Position numbers and translations under genes: made by a program
Notes under the pieces: generated by a model
What the model was told of the DNA's origin: nothing
Database searches by the model: none
What the model saw: the letters and a program-made list of their open reading frames with translations, nothing else
Shown: positions 42,143 to 51,058 of the stretch, one piece after another
Layout: each line of letters starts with the position of its first letter
Position numbering within the stretch: the first letter of the stretch is position 1
Origin: Solobacterium sp. UBA3691
GTDB lineage: Bacteria > Bacillota_I > Bacilli_A > Erysipelotrichales > Erysipelotrichaceae
DNA length: 64,000 nucleotides
Direction of reading: 5' to 3'
Assembly (NCBI GenBank): GCA_002372175.1
Contig: DFIS01000021.1
Span: forward strand, 30,583-94,582

Positions 42143-43267
42143 TTACTCATACAGAAGCGGTTCCCCGCAGTCATGCAGCACAAGGTTGATCTCTTCCGTA
42201 TCATAGTATGCCTGTTCAATACAGTAGCGCACGATACGGTCTCTGATACTGATATCGGAGAGCGCATAGCCGCACTTAGCCAGAAGATCCCGGGTATCAT
42301 CGATATTCAGACGCATCGCCAGAGCCAGTGCCAGCACCGTATTCTTGCGGGGGATCGAGCCTCCTCTGATCTTTGAGAAATATCTGCGGTCAAGACCGGC
42401 CCTCTTATATACTTCCACATCCGTATATCCCTGCCTGTCGATCATCCGGAACAGCATATGCGCAAAGCTTTCCGCTTCATGATCAAGTATTGCCCTGAAG
42501 CTCTCCTTCTGCTGCAGGGCTGAAGTCTCTGCCGGCTCCGCATACACTGCCCCGACATTACTGCTCTTCTTTTTTCCCGGGAATGATGCCTTGGGTGCCC
42601 ATCTGTCTTCTGCCGTCTTCCTGTACGGATCTGTTTTCTCCAGATAGGCATGCAGGGCTTTTCTGTCCAGCGGTCTCAGCGTCTTCCGCAGATCATCTTC
42701 CGTCAGCGGACCCTCCCGCAGAATATGGATCCCGTCCGTGCAGTCAGCGATCGTACTGGCTCTGCCAAACCGTGTCTCCCCCTCCAGGATGCCATCCAGC
42801 AGCGGGCAGCTCTCTTCGATCTCGTCCAGTGTCGTACAGGTCCTTTCCCCCGACTGGTTCGCGCTTGTCATATACAGAGGTTCCCCGGTCCGTTCGATCA
42901 GTTCCTCGATCTCTGCACTTGAAGCCATCCTGATCGCCAGCGTATCCATACCGCCGTTAACGTAAGCCGGTACGCTGTCTTTCTTCTTCAGGACCACGGT
43001 CAGCGGTCCGGGCATATACGCACGGATGATCTTTTCGGCATCTGCTGTCACTTCGGCGATATCGCGGATCTGTTCGAGAGACGCGCACATCAGCGGAAAA
43101 GCCTTGGTCAGGGGACGGTTTTTTACCTTTCGAAGGTTCTCCTGTGCCTGTATACTAAAAGCTCTTGCGCAGACACCGTATACGGTGTCTGTCGGGACGG
43201 AGATCACCCCGTCATTCTTCAGGATCTCTGCCAGTTCCGGCAGTTCCTGGTTACTGTATCTTTTCAT
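42143..43267 (-). CDS. Threonylcarbamoyl-AMP synthase (TsaC/Sua5) fused to a C-terminal helix-turn-helix domain
   Basis: Residues 1-205 are a YrdC/TsaC domain making threonylcarbamoyl-AMP for the t6A37 modification of ANN-decoding tRNAs. The motif KNRPLTKAFPL and the SAN motif (YMTSANQSG) are present, as is VPTDTVYGV. After a linker (205-255) comes a roughly 115-residue domain: MLFRMIDRQGYTDVEVYKRA, then FSKIRGGSIPRKNTVLALAL and CGYALSD. This looks like the XRE-like HTH domain I know as a C-terminal appendage in some macro-domain proteins. Ordinary Sua5 carries a different C-terminal domain, so this fusion is unusual. The location near prmC/prfA is the normal Firmicutes site for TsaC. Ribosome site weak. 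Confidence 0.85.
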   Translation of the reverse strand: MKRYSNQELPELAEILKNDGVISVPTDTVYGVCARAFSIQAQENLRKVKNRPLTKAFPLMCASLEQIRDIAEVTADAEKIIRAYMPGPLTVVLKKKDSVPAYVNGGMDTLAIRMASSAEIEELIERTGEPLYMTSANQSGERTCTTLDEIEESCPLLDGILEGETRFGRASTIADCTDGIHILREGPLTEDDLRKTLRPLDRKALHAYLEKTDPYRKTAEDRWAPKASFPGKKKSSNVGAVYAEPAETSALQQKESFRAILDHEAESFAHMLFRMIDRQGYTDVEVYKRAGLDRRYFSKIRGGSIPRKNTVLALALAMRLNIDDTRDLLAKCGYALSDISIRDRIVRYCIEQAYYDTEEINLVLHDCGEPLLYE

Positions 43268-43343
43268 ATCTGTTCTGTACCTGCGTTATTTCATTCTATC
43301 ATTCTTTGCGTTATCATGAAAAAGTAGAAACGGAGATTTAACG

Positions 43344-44369
43344 ATGATCAACTTTGAAAGTGATTATACCGAGGGCTGTATCCCCGAGATCCTGCAGGCT
43401 CTTACCGAAACAAATCTTGAACAGACGACCGGTTACGGTCTTGATCCGCACTGCCTGAACGCTGCCAAAATGATCCGCAAAGCCTGTAACAAGCGCAATG
43501 CTGACGTACATTTCCTGGTCGGCGGCACCCAGACCAACCTTACCGTGATCAGTTCGATCCTGCGTCCTTACCAGGGTGTGATCTGTGCCGACAGCGGACA
43601 TATCAATACACACGAGACAGGTTCCATCGAGGCTACAGGACACAAGTGCCTGGCCCTTCCCTCCAAGGACGGAAAGATCACAGCTGCCCAGATCGAAGAT
43701 GCTGTACAGCTGCAGAAGAACGATGAAACAGCTGAACATACCGTACAGATCGGTATGGTCTATATCTCATGGCCTACAGAATCAGGTACACTCTATTCAA
43801 AGAAAGAACTGACGGCGATCTCCGAAGTATGCCGCAGATATCACCTGCCGTTATTCCTGGACGGTGCCCGTCTCGGCTACGGACTTGCGTCAAAGAAATG
43901 TGATCTGACGATGGCAGAGATCGCTGATCTGACCGATGTCTTCTATATCGGCGGAACCAAGGTCGGTGCCCTGTTCGGCGAAGCTGTCGTGATCACCAAC
44001 AAGAACCTGAAGGAAGGCTTCCGCTGCCAGATGAAGCAGAGAGGCGCCATGCTTGCCAAGGGACGCATGCTGGGCATTCAGTTCGAGGAACTGTTCAAAG
44101 AAGACAGATACTTCAGGATCAGTAAGAATGCGGCAGAATGCGCGGAAATGCTTACGGCAGCGTTAAAGAAAAAGGGATACAAGTTCATGTATACCCCGCA
44201 GACGAACCAGCTCTTCCCGATCATGACAAACGAGAAGATCGCAGAGCTGAGAAAAGAGTTTGCCTTCCATACCTTCGGTGCCGTGGACAAGGAACGCTCC
44301 ATCGTACGCTTTGTGACAAGCTTTCTGACCAAAAAGGAAAACGTTGAAAAACTGATCAGCGCACTTTAG
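43344..44369 (+). CDS. ltaE: Low-specificity threonine aldolase family PLP enzyme
   Basis: A 341-residue fold-type I PLP enzyme that splits threonine or allo-threonine to glycine and acetaldehyde, or a related beta-eliminating lyase. The PLP lysine is in YIGGTKVGALFGEA, and LFLDGARLGYGL supplies the Asp and Arg typical of threonine aldolases. GGAG lies 8 nt before the ATG, and a TTATCA box lies further upstream. It is divergent from the TsaC-HTH gene with a 76-nt gap. The last 14 nt overlap the convergent sortase gene. Confidence 0.88.
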   Translation: MINFESDYTEGCIPEILQALTETNLEQTTGYGLDPHCLNAAKMIRKACNKRNADVHFLVGGTQTNLTVISSILRPYQGVICADSGHINTHETGSIEATGHKCLALPSKDGKITAAQIEDAVQLQKNDETAEHTVQIGMVYISWPTESGTLYSKKELTAISEVCRRYHLPLFLDGARLGYGLASKKCDLTMAEIADLTDVFYIGGTKVGALFGEAVVITNKNLKEGFRCQMKQRGAMLAKGRMLGIQFEELFKEDRYFRISKNAAECAEMLTAALKKKGYKFMYTPQTNQLFPIMTNEKIAELRKEFAFHTFGAVDKERSIVRFVTSFLTKKENVEKLISAL

Positions 44370-45132
44370 AAAGACGGCAGTACAGCACATAGCGGGCTGT
44401 ATCAAAGTCTGCCGTACAGGTCAGTAAGACAGCCACACGGTCATCCTCACCGATCGTGATATCCGAGCGGAACGTAGACTGCCCGTTGAACATATTCGCA
44501 TACGACACAAAGTCATTTACATCCGTAAAATCAATTCTCAGAAAAGCTTCCGCCGCGTCAAGCACCAGACCTGTATAAGGTTCCAGGAGATACTCTCCTT
44601 CCGGTGTACGCAGTGTGAAGCTTTTATGCGTTTCATAGAAATCCTGACGCTTATACTTCTCAATACCTGCGAACATTGCCCCGTTGGAAGAGTGATGCGC
44701 ATACAGCGGTGTCACAAAATCACTGAAGTCAGGCCTGCTGCGGTAATCCATGAATACACAGCCCATATGATTGACTTCACGGTTAAACAGATGTTCCAGA
44801 TAATACGCATTGTCAGATCCCTGTACGACCGGATAGTTGATCAGGGAATCTTCCAGCGTGATCCAGGCGACGATATCGGGATTGATCTGCGCAAGAGCCG
44901 CAAAGTCGATCCCCTTATCTTCAGCTGCCGGCAGATCGGTTCTGCCCGCCTGCGTATATACCGTCAGTTCTTCGTAGACTGTATCACCCTGGCGGTAAGA
45001 CTGTAAAACGTCATAAATACGCCATGAGAAAAACAGGATCGATACCACCAGAACAGCTTCGATGCCGATAAACACTGCTCTGCCGAATCTGCTCAGTTTT
45101 TTCTTTCCTGTTTTTCTTTTACTCTGCGTCAT
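44356..45132 (-). CDS. Class B sortase
   Basis: A membrane-anchored transpeptidase of 258 residues. An N-terminal helix (about 18-40) is followed by the sortase barrel. The catalytic His is in LYAHHSSNGAMFAG, Cys in LLTCTADF, and Arg in ARYVLYCRL. The TLxTC-like Cys motif and spacing are of the SrtB type, which attaches proteins such as haem or pilus components with NPQTN-like signals. No substrate with a recognisable sorting signal is in the window; the three giant proteins lack one. The gene start overlaps prmC by 14 nt. Confidence 0.9.
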   Translation of the reverse strand: MTQSKRKTGKKKLSRFGRAVFIGIEAVLVVSILFFSWRIYDVLQSYRQGDTVYEELTVYTQAGRTDLPAAEDKGIDFAALAQINPDIVAWITLEDSLINYPVVQGSDNAYYLEHLFNREVNHMGCVFMDYRSRPDFSDFVTPLYAHHSSNGAMFAGIEKYKRQDFYETHKSFTLRTPEGEYLLEPYTGLVLDAAEAFLRIDFTDVNDFVSYANMFNGQSTFRSDITIGEDDRVAVLLTCTADFDTARYVLYCRLSKVR

Positions 45133-45988
45133 GTTTGATATTCAGATATACAAACAGAATACGGTCCTTTCCGCTCATGTCGCGGATGATCTCCGTCTCT
45201 GCCTCAGGCAGATACTCATGCACGAGATTTGTCAGATTCTCTCTCTGATTCCATCCCATTTCAAAAGCCATCATGGCTCTCTCCTTCAGAACCTGTTTAC
45301 AGTCTCTGAAGATATCTCTGTAGAACTTCAGGCCGTCCTCCCCGCCGAACAGAGCCACATGCGGTTCAAAGTCCACGACCGAGCGCTCCATCTGTTCATC
45401 CTGCGGGATATACGGAGGATTCGAGATCAGCACATCAAGAGTGACCTTCTTTTCGATCAGCGGTTTAAGCATATCCCCGGCCAGGAATTCCATCTCTGCC
45501 CCGTTCAGTTCCGCATTCTTCCGGGCTACAGCAAGAGCTTCCTCCGAGATATCGGTGACGGTCATCCGTGTCCGCGGTTCTTCCAGCTTGACGGTAATGC
45601 CGATGGCGCCGCTGCCGGTGCCGACATCCGCACAGCTGATCACTTCCTGATCAGGAAAATACCGGTCCAGTCTGGCCAGAACATAGGCACAGAGCTCTTC
45701 TGTCTCCACCCTCGGGATCAGCACATCGCCGTTGACGAGCATCTTATACCCGTAGAACCAGGAATACCCCAGCACATGTGCCATCGGTTCATCCTGCAGA
45801 ATACGTTCCATGCCTGCTCTGAATTCCTTCTCCAGATCTTCCGGCATCTCTTCCTCGTAATGAAGATAGAGATCATATCTCTCTCTGCGGGATATCTCCA
45901 CGAGATACGTCATGACCGTCTCTTCGGGAATATCATTCTCCCGGCAGGCTTTGCGGTACTCTCTTACTGCTTTGGAAAATATCGTCAC
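45119..45988 (-). CDS. prmC: Release factor glutamine methyltransferase
   Basis: PrmC methylates the Gln of the GGQ motif in release factors using SAM. It is 289 residues with the SAM-binding motif CADVGTGSGAIG and the substrate-binding NPPY motif in VLISNPPYIPQDE. It overlaps prfA by 4 nt, the standard coupled order, and overlaps the sortase gene downstream by 14 nt. Confidence 0.95.
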   Translation of the reverse strand: MTIFSKAVREYRKACRENDIPEETVMTYLVEISRRERYDLYLHYEEEMPEDLEKEFRAGMERILQDEPMAHVLGYSWFYGYKMLVNGDVLIPRVETEELCAYVLARLDRYFPDQEVISCADVGTGSGAIGITVKLEEPRTRMTVTDISEEALAVARKNAELNGAEMEFLAGDMLKPLIEKKVTLDVLISNPPYIPQDEQMERSVVDFEPHVALFGGEDGLKFYRDIFRDCKQVLKERAMMAFEMGWNQRENLTNLVHEYLPEAETEIIRDMSGKDRILFVYLNIKHDAE

Positions 45989-47061
45989 TGCTGTACACTC
46001 TCCAGTTTCTTCTTTTCATCATCTTCGAGCAGTCCGGCAATGATGTCATCCAGTTTGCCTTCCATGATTCTGTCAAGCTGGGTGATCGTGAGACCAATAC
46101 GGTGATCCGTCACACGGTTCTGCGGATAGTTGTATGTTCTGATCTTTTCACTGCGGTCGCCTGTACCGATCTTCTCTCTGCGGATCTTTCCTTCTGCTTC
46201 TTCCTGCTGTCTCTTCAGTTCTTCATATACGCGGGAACGGATCAGACGCATCGCTGTTTCTCTGTTTTCGATCTGGCTGCGGCCTTCCTGACAGTTGACT
46301 GTAATACCTGTCGGAATATGCACGATACGTACTGCCGAGTCGGTCTTGTTTATGTGCTGACCGCCGGCACCACTGGCTCTGTGCGTCTCGATCGTCAGAT
46401 CCTTCTCATCGATCTGGATGTCGGCTGCCTCCGCTTCCGGACGGCATAAAACAGTCGCTGTCGAGGTATGGATCCTGCCCTGTGCTTCCGTCTTCGGCAC
46501 TCTCTGCACGCGGTGCGCACCGGACTCAAACTTCAGTTCATGGTATACATCATTGCCCTTGATCGAAAAGATGATCTGGCTGAAACCGCCGGCTTCACTG
46601 TCGCTGGCTTCCAGCACCTGTGTCTTCCATCCCTTGGACTCCGCATATCTTGTATACATCCTGTACAGATCACCGGCAAAAATATTGCCCTCATCACCGC
46701 CGGCACCGCCGCGGATCTCCATGATCACATCATGGTCATCATCAGGATCCCGCGGAATCAGCAGTTTCTGAATATGTTCCAGAAGCTTCTCCCTTTCCGG
46801 TACACACTCCTCAAGCTCCATCTGTGCCATTTCCTTTAACTCGGGATCATTCTCCCTCAGCATCTCTTCTGCCTGTTCGATCCGGCTGTCCAGTTCCTTC
46901 AGACTCTTCCAGGCTTCCACCGACTGGCGCAGACCTGCCTCCTTCTTGGACAGTCTTGTCAGTTCCTCCGGATCACGCAGCACTTCTTCACTCATCAGAC
47001 GGCTGTTGATCCCGTTATACTGTTCTTCTATTTCTCTCAGTTTTTGTCTTACCGCATCCAT
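45985..47061 (-). CDS. prfA: Peptide chain release factor 1
   Basis: RF1 recognises UAA and UAG stops. It is 358 residues with the catalytic GGQ in RASGAGGQHINKTDSAVRI, the domain IRGGAGGDEGNIFAGDLYRM upstream, and RTYNYPQNRVTDHRI. GGAG precedes the ATG by about 9 nt, and two TATAAT boxes lie 30-60 nt upstream on the minus strand. prmC follows with a 4-nt overlap. Confidence 0.97.
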   Translation of the reverse strand: MDAVRQKLREIEEQYNGINSRLMSEEVLRDPEELTRLSKKEAGLRQSVEAWKSLKELDSRIEQAEEMLRENDPELKEMAQMELEECVPEREKLLEHIQKLLIPRDPDDDHDVIMEIRGGAGGDEGNIFAGDLYRMYTRYAESKGWKTQVLEASDSEAGGFSQIIFSIKGNDVYHELKFESGAHRVQRVPKTEAQGRIHTSTATVLCRPEAEAADIQIDEKDLTIETHRASGAGGQHINKTDSAVRIVHIPTGITVNCQEGRSQIENRETAMRLIRSRVYEELKRQQEEAEGKIRREKIGTGDRSEKIRTYNYPQNRVTDHRIGLTITQLDRIMEGKLDDIIAGLLEDDEKKKLESVQQ

Positions 47062-47139
47062 ACTCTTCTCTCCGTCACTGCTATATTATACTGTATCTGT
47101 CAATCTTCACAGGTACATTATACCGTATCCCCGGAATAT

Positions 47140-47161
47140 GAAAAAACCGGATCTCTCCGGT
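47140..47161 (-). terminator. Terminator of rpmE
   Basis: Stem ACCGGA-GAGA-TCCGGT followed by a T-run (TTTTTTC) on the minus strand, about 24 nt after the rpmE stop. Confidence 0.9.
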
Positions 47162-47184
47162 ATTCTCATCCTGTGTAAGATCTC

Positions 47185-47388
47185 TTACTTCAGACCGTAC
47201 TTCTTGTTGAAGCGTTCAACACGACCCTGTGCCTGAGCGAATCTCTGACGTCCTGTATAGAAAGGATGGCAGTTTGAGCAGGTATCTACCTTGATCTCTT
47301 TGGATGTGGAACCTGTCTCAAATTCAGAACCGCAGGATGTACATACGACCTTTGTCTTATAGTACTTAGGATGGATATCTTTCTTCAT
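47185..47388 (-). CDS. rpmE: Ribosomal protein L31
   Basis: A 67-residue large-subunit protein of the zinc-binding (C+) type: CTSCGSEF and CSNCHPFYTG provide the CxxC pairs. The start is taken at 47388 (MKKDIHPKYY) because GGGAG lies about 8 nt upstream. A strong promoter lies at 47444-47472, leaving a leader of about 50 nt with a TTAAGC/GCTTAA inverted repeat of unknown significance. Confidence 0.96.
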   Translation of the reverse strand: MKKDIHPKYYKTKVVCTSCGSEFETGSTSKEIKVDTCSNCHPFYTGRQRFAQAQGRVERFNKKYGLK

Positions 47389-47443
47389 CTTCTTACTCCC
47401 TTCTGCCTTAAGCCTCATGTGTGCTTAAAGAAAGCGCATGACT

Positions 47444-47472
47444 ATTCTAGCATGCCAGTCTCCGGCTGACAA
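47444..47472 (-). promoter_or_regulatory. Promoter of rpmE
   Basis: TTGTCA-N17-TAGAAT on the minus strand, with TGc directly before the -10 (extended -10). This is a very good vegetative sigma-factor promoter. Confidence 0.75.
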
Positions 47473-47478
47473 GAAGAT

Positions 47479-49056
47479 TTATGCAAGCGCACGGAAGCGT
47501 TTTACACCCCAGCCAAGCAGGATGAATGCCAGAACGGTATCCATGACCACATAGCCCAGCATGATCGCTGTCATTACCTGCCATGACGCAAAACCATGCA
47601 TAAACAGAAGAATAAACAACACCAGTATGCCGATGCCGATGACCATTGAGGACATCAGTGTTACAAATGATGACATCGACTGTTTGATGACCTGGATCTC
47701 GCGGTCAAATTCAAGCTTCGGGAAGCAGAGATTGATGATCAATCCGAACATTGCCGTAAACAGCGCTGCCAGACTCAGATGCATCAGAGCCAGAACATAA
47801 TAGCTCCAGGGCAGTTTCATGACGATGCCGAAGATCACTGCAGCCGTGATCATCGGTATCAGCGCGATCGTCAGGTTGACCGCGATCTTGGACATGAAGA
47901 TCGTCTCCTCACGTACAGGCAGCGTTTTCGTCAGCCAGAGATGCTTACCCTCAAGCGAGATCGAGACACCGGTCATACAGGACATATGCACAGCCATGCC
48001 GGCAAACAGCAGCCCGATATACCCGGTCTCTTCCGCAAACATGCGCACGGTCTGCAGAGGCACCCCGAACAGCGTTCCCGACTTCATGCTTTCCACAAGC
48101 GCCATGATCACAAACACCAGGATGATGATCAGGCCTACAGCTGTATTCATCAGGTAGTTGAAGTTGCGCAGATATACCTGCAGCTCCTTTCTGTACAGTG
48201 CTTTCAGCGGTGAGCTTCCCTGCAGTCTGCCCATGCGGAAGTTGCGGTCATGCCAGGTGATCTCCCCGCGCTCTCCTGCCGCAATGATCTGCGGTGAGAT
48301 AAACCGCACGAAGAGACTCAGGATCAGGATATTCACGCCGACGGCGATCAGCAGCGAAGAGAGTCTGCCGCTGACACAGGCATCCACATAGGAAGATACC
48401 AGCACCAGATAGCGGCTGTATCCGGACACCGTGCCAAGCACTTCTTCCGAAGCAGTATTCGCAGAACCGGTATATGTTGACATGAAGACGATTGCAAGCA
48501 CCATCACAACCGACAGGATATTCCGGATCAGTTCGGAATGTTTTTTGCCGGCAGATACGGTACGGATAAAAAGAGCGATCAGCGATGACAGCACAACAGC
48601 CGAAGCCGGCATCGTCAGATAGCCGATCACCGCATAGACAGCGAACAGCACACCGGGATGAGCATAGATACTGTACATGATCATCGCCGGGATCACATAG
48701 AAACCTGCATACAGATACACGGTCAGAATATACGTTGCCAGCTTGGACGCCACGATGTCACTGTCCGTGACCGGCAGCGACCGCAGTAAGTCAAAGTCCT
48801 TATACCCGAACAGCGTTCCCTGGGCCATGTTTACACCGATGATCAGGATCAGAAGATAGCCTCCGCATACCATGACCCGCAGAATACTGTCATATAAATG
48901 TTCCGGCAGACTCGAATACAGCATGTAGCTGTAGAAGAAAGACAGATACATCATCGCCCCAAAGGAGATCAGAACAGCTGCCGCTCCTGAAATCTTCTTA
49001 TTGCCGGCGCCGAACATGTTCCGCAGCTGGACAGCGATCAGTTTCCGCAGTTTCAT
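47479..49056 (-). CDS. ABC transporter permease (ABC-2-like exporter)
   Basis: A 525-residue membrane protein with about 10-12 helices and an N-terminal KLRKLIAVQLRNMFG cytoplasmic segment. It is the membrane partner of the ATPase immediately upstream, overlapping it by 4 nt. The family resembles large Firmicutes ABC-2 permeases of unknown substrate. Position in the SPFH/RHH/ABC operon is the only functional hint. Confidence 0.85.
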   Translation of the reverse strand: MKLRKLIAVQLRNMFGAGNKKISGAAAVLISFGAMMYLSFFYSYMLYSSLPEHLYDSILRVMVCGGYLLILIIGVNMAQGTLFGYKDFDLLRSLPVTDSDIVASKLATYILTVYLYAGFYVIPAMIMYSIYAHPGVLFAVYAVIGYLTMPASAVVLSSLIALFIRTVSAGKKHSELIRNILSVVMVLAIVFMSTYTGSANTASEEVLGTVSGYSRYLVLVSSYVDACVSGRLSSLLIAVGVNILILSLFVRFISPQIIAAGERGEITWHDRNFRMGRLQGSSPLKALYRKELQVYLRNFNYLMNTAVGLIIILVFVIMALVESMKSGTLFGVPLQTVRMFAEETGYIGLLFAGMAVHMSCMTGVSISLEGKHLWLTKTLPVREETIFMSKIAVNLTIALIPMITAAVIFGIVMKLPWSYYVLALMHLSLAALFTAMFGLIINLCFPKLEFDREIQVIKQSMSSFVTLMSSMVIGIGILVLFILLFMHGFASWQVMTAIMLGYVVMDTVLAFILLGWGVKRFRALA

Positions 49057-49766
49057 CCGACATTCTCCAGTTCCAGGAACAGATCTTCAAGCGACTGTCC
49101 CTGTGCCAGGATCTCATCCGCCGTACCTGACATGACGATCTCGCCCTGCCGCAGGATCGCAATGCGGTCGCACAGATTCTCAACCACCTCCAGCACATGA
49201 CTGGAGAAGAAGATCGAACTGCCGCCTGCACACAATTCCTTCATCTTCTGCTTGAGCAGATAGGAAGCCTTGGGGTCAAGACCGACAAACGGTTCATCAA
49301 GGATCAGCAGTTTCGGCTCATGGATCAGCGCCGCGATCACAGCCGTCTTCTGCTTCATACCATGTGAATAGGACTTCAGGGGATCACCAAGATTGGCGTA
49401 GATCTCGAAGTCTTCTGCGAGACTCCGTATTCTCTCTTCTCTTACATTCTGCGGCACATCATACATATCGCAGATAAAGTTCAGAAATTTGATTCCGGTC
49501 AGCTGTTCATAGAGATCGGGATTATCCGGCAGATATGCCATCTGCATCTTGGCCTTGACCGGTGCCTTCTGCAGATCGGTACCGTTGATCAGTATCTTTC
49601 CGTCATTAAATGAAAGGATGCCGGCTGTACAGCGCAGTGTCGTTGTTTTTCCTGCACCGTTATGCCCGATAAAGCCGAAGATCTCCCCGTCATTGACCTG
49701 CAGATCAATACCGTGCAGTACTTCCTTTGTTCCAAAGGACTTGCGCAGTCCCTGTATCGTTAACAT
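49053..49766 (-). CDS. ABC transporter ATP-binding protein
   Basis: A 237-residue ATPase. Walker A is GHNGAGKTTT, the Q-loop region is MAYLPDNPDLYEQLTG, Walker B is LLILDEPFVGLDP, and the H-loop is SSHVLEVV. The signature reads YSHGMKQK instead of LSGGQ, a form common in ABC-2/NatA-type exporters. AGGAG lies about 6 nt before the ATG. It works with the permease encoded next. Confidence 0.94.
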   Translation of the reverse strand: MLTIQGLRKSFGTKEVLHGIDLQVNDGEIFGFIGHNGAGKTTTLRCTAGILSFNDGKILINGTDLQKAPVKAKMQMAYLPDNPDLYEQLTGIKFLNFICDMYDVPQNVREERIRSLAEDFEIYANLGDPLKSYSHGMKQKTAVIAALIHEPKLLILDEPFVGLDPKASYLLKQKMKELCAGGSSIFFSSHVLEVVENLCDRIAILRQGEIVMSGTADEILAQGQSLEDLFLELENVG

Positions 49767-49774
49767 ATATACTC

Positions 49775-49978
49775 CTATTCTATGTCCAGCTCAGGCGGTA
49801 CATCGAGCTCATCGGACACGTATTTACCATTCTTCTTCCGCTGCCTGACACATTCCGTCAGCAGGTATTCGATCTGGCCGTTGACAGAACGGAAGTCATC
49901 CTCCGCCCAGGCCGCGATCGCGTTGTAGAGTTTTGGAGAAAGCCGCAGCGGGATCTGTTTTTTCCGGTTATCTTCCAT
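49775..49978 (-). CDS. Ribbon-helix-helix (Arc-like) DNA-binding protein
   Basis: A 67-residue protein with the pattern of Arc/MetJ-type regulators: an N-terminal strand KQIPLRLSPKLYNAI followed by helices AAWAEDDFRSVNGQIEYLL and an acidic tail (DELDVPPELDIE). It sits 1 nt after the SPFH gene and 8 nt before the ABC ATPase, so it is probably an operon-specific regulator or, given the acidic tail, an adaptor. Confidence 0.8.
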   Translation of the reverse strand: MEDNRKKQIPLRLSPKLYNAIAAWAEDDFRSVNGQIEYLLTECVRQRKKNGKYVSDELDVPPELDIE

Positions 49979-49979
49979 A

Positions 49980-50975
49980 TCAGTACAGACTGCCTGAATT
50001 CACGACAGGCTGCGCGTCATGGTTGCCGCAGAGCACGACCAGCAGGTTAGATACCATGGCAGCTTTTCTTTCGTCATCCAGATCTACGACTTCATTTTCC
50101 TTCAGACGGTCAAGCGCCATCTCCACCATACCCACGGCACCATCTACGATCATCTTTCTGGCATCGATGATGGCCGAAGCCTGCTGTCTCTGCAGCATGA
50201 CAGCCGCGATCTCCGGTGCATAGGCAAGATAGGTGATCCTGGCATCGATGATCTCGATACCGGCTTCATCCACATTCTTCTGGATCTCCTCACGGATGCG
50301 CTCTGCCACCACATTGGAGGAACCGCGCAGGGAGCCGTCATCCGCCTGTCCGTCACCGGTCGTATCGACATTCGGAGCGACATCGTACGGATAGAGTCTG
50401 ACGATATTGCGCAGCGCTGTATCGCACATCAGGGACAGATACTCTTTATAGTTATCGACATTGAATACAGCCTTGGCCGTATCCGTGACTTTCCATGTTA
50501 CAGCGATACCAATCTCTACGGGGTTGCCGAGGACATCATTGATCTTCTGTCTGGCATTGTTCAGGGTCATAACCTTCAGCGAGATCTTCTTACTGGCGAT
50601 CTCAACACCGTTGACCGTAATGCCCGTCACACCGGAATCAGCCTTCTTGACATCACCGCTCTGGCTCAGGTGCGTCCTTGCGGCAGGGTTTACCGATACC
50701 GAGAACGGATTGACAAAGTAGAAACCCTCTCCCTTGATCGTTCCCGTATATTTACCAAACAGTGTCAGCACCAGGGCTTCCTGCGGCTTTAAGACACGCA
50801 GGCCAAGCAGCGGGATCCACAGTACCGCCAGCAGTATGATACAAATCACAAATTTCAGGGGATTGTTCGCAAAGCCGCTGACCATACCGGCAATGACCAG
50901 CACATACGCTGCCAGGATACCGATCAGTACGGACATACCATTCTTCTTGTTTTCAAGGATAATCTCTTTCATCAT
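49980..50975 (-). CDS. SPFH/Band 7 membrane protein
   Basis: A 331-residue stomatin/prohibitin-like scaffold. Two N-terminal helices (about 15-36 and 40-60) are followed by the SPFH domain (RVLKPQEALVLTLFGKYTGT, then GIAVTWKVTDTAKAVF and ITYLAYAPEIAAVMLQRQQA). Such proteins organise membrane microdomains. It is the first gene of a four-gene operon with RHH, ABC ATPase and permease, and a strong promoter lies just upstream. GAGG is about 8 nt before the ATG-ATG start. Confidence 0.9.
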   Translation of the reverse strand: MMKEIILENKKNGMSVLIGILAAYVLVIAGMVSGFANNPLKFVICIILLAVLWIPLLGLRVLKPQEALVLTLFGKYTGTIKGEGFYFVNPFSVSVNPAARTHLSQSGDVKKADSGVTGITVNGVEIASKKISLKVMTLNNARQKINDVLGNPVEIGIAVTWKVTDTAKAVFNVDNYKEYLSLMCDTALRNIVRLYPYDVAPNVDTTGDGQADDGSLRGSSNVVAERIREEIQKNVDEAGIEIIDARITYLAYAPEIAAVMLQRQQASAIIDARKMIVDGAVGMVEMALDRLKENEVVDLDDERKAAMVSNLLVVLCGNHDAQPVVNSGSLY

Positions 50976-50999
50976 CTATCGCCTCATCATTCTGATATC

Positions 51000-51028
51000 A
51001 TTTTAATATCGCAAGCATATCCTGTCAA
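51000..51028 (-). promoter_or_regulatory. Promoter of the SPFH-RHH-ABC operon
   Basis: TTGACA-N17-TAAAAT on the minus strand, a near-consensus promoter about 24 nt upstream of the SPFH start. Confidence 0.8.
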
Positions 51029-51033
51029 CGTAT

Positions 51034-51058
51034 GAAAAAGTCCGGATCTCTCCGGACT
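51034..51058 (-). terminator. Terminator of murA
   Basis: Stem AGTCCGGA-GAGA-TCCGGACT followed by TTTTTC on the minus strand. The hairpin begins at the murA stop codon and is adjacent to the SPFH promoter. Confidence 0.9.

Noticed and set aside
47389..47440. rpmE leader as an L31 autoregulatory leader or zinc riboswitch
   Set aside because: Only a 6-bp inverted repeat is visible; I cannot match it to a known leader structure by eye.
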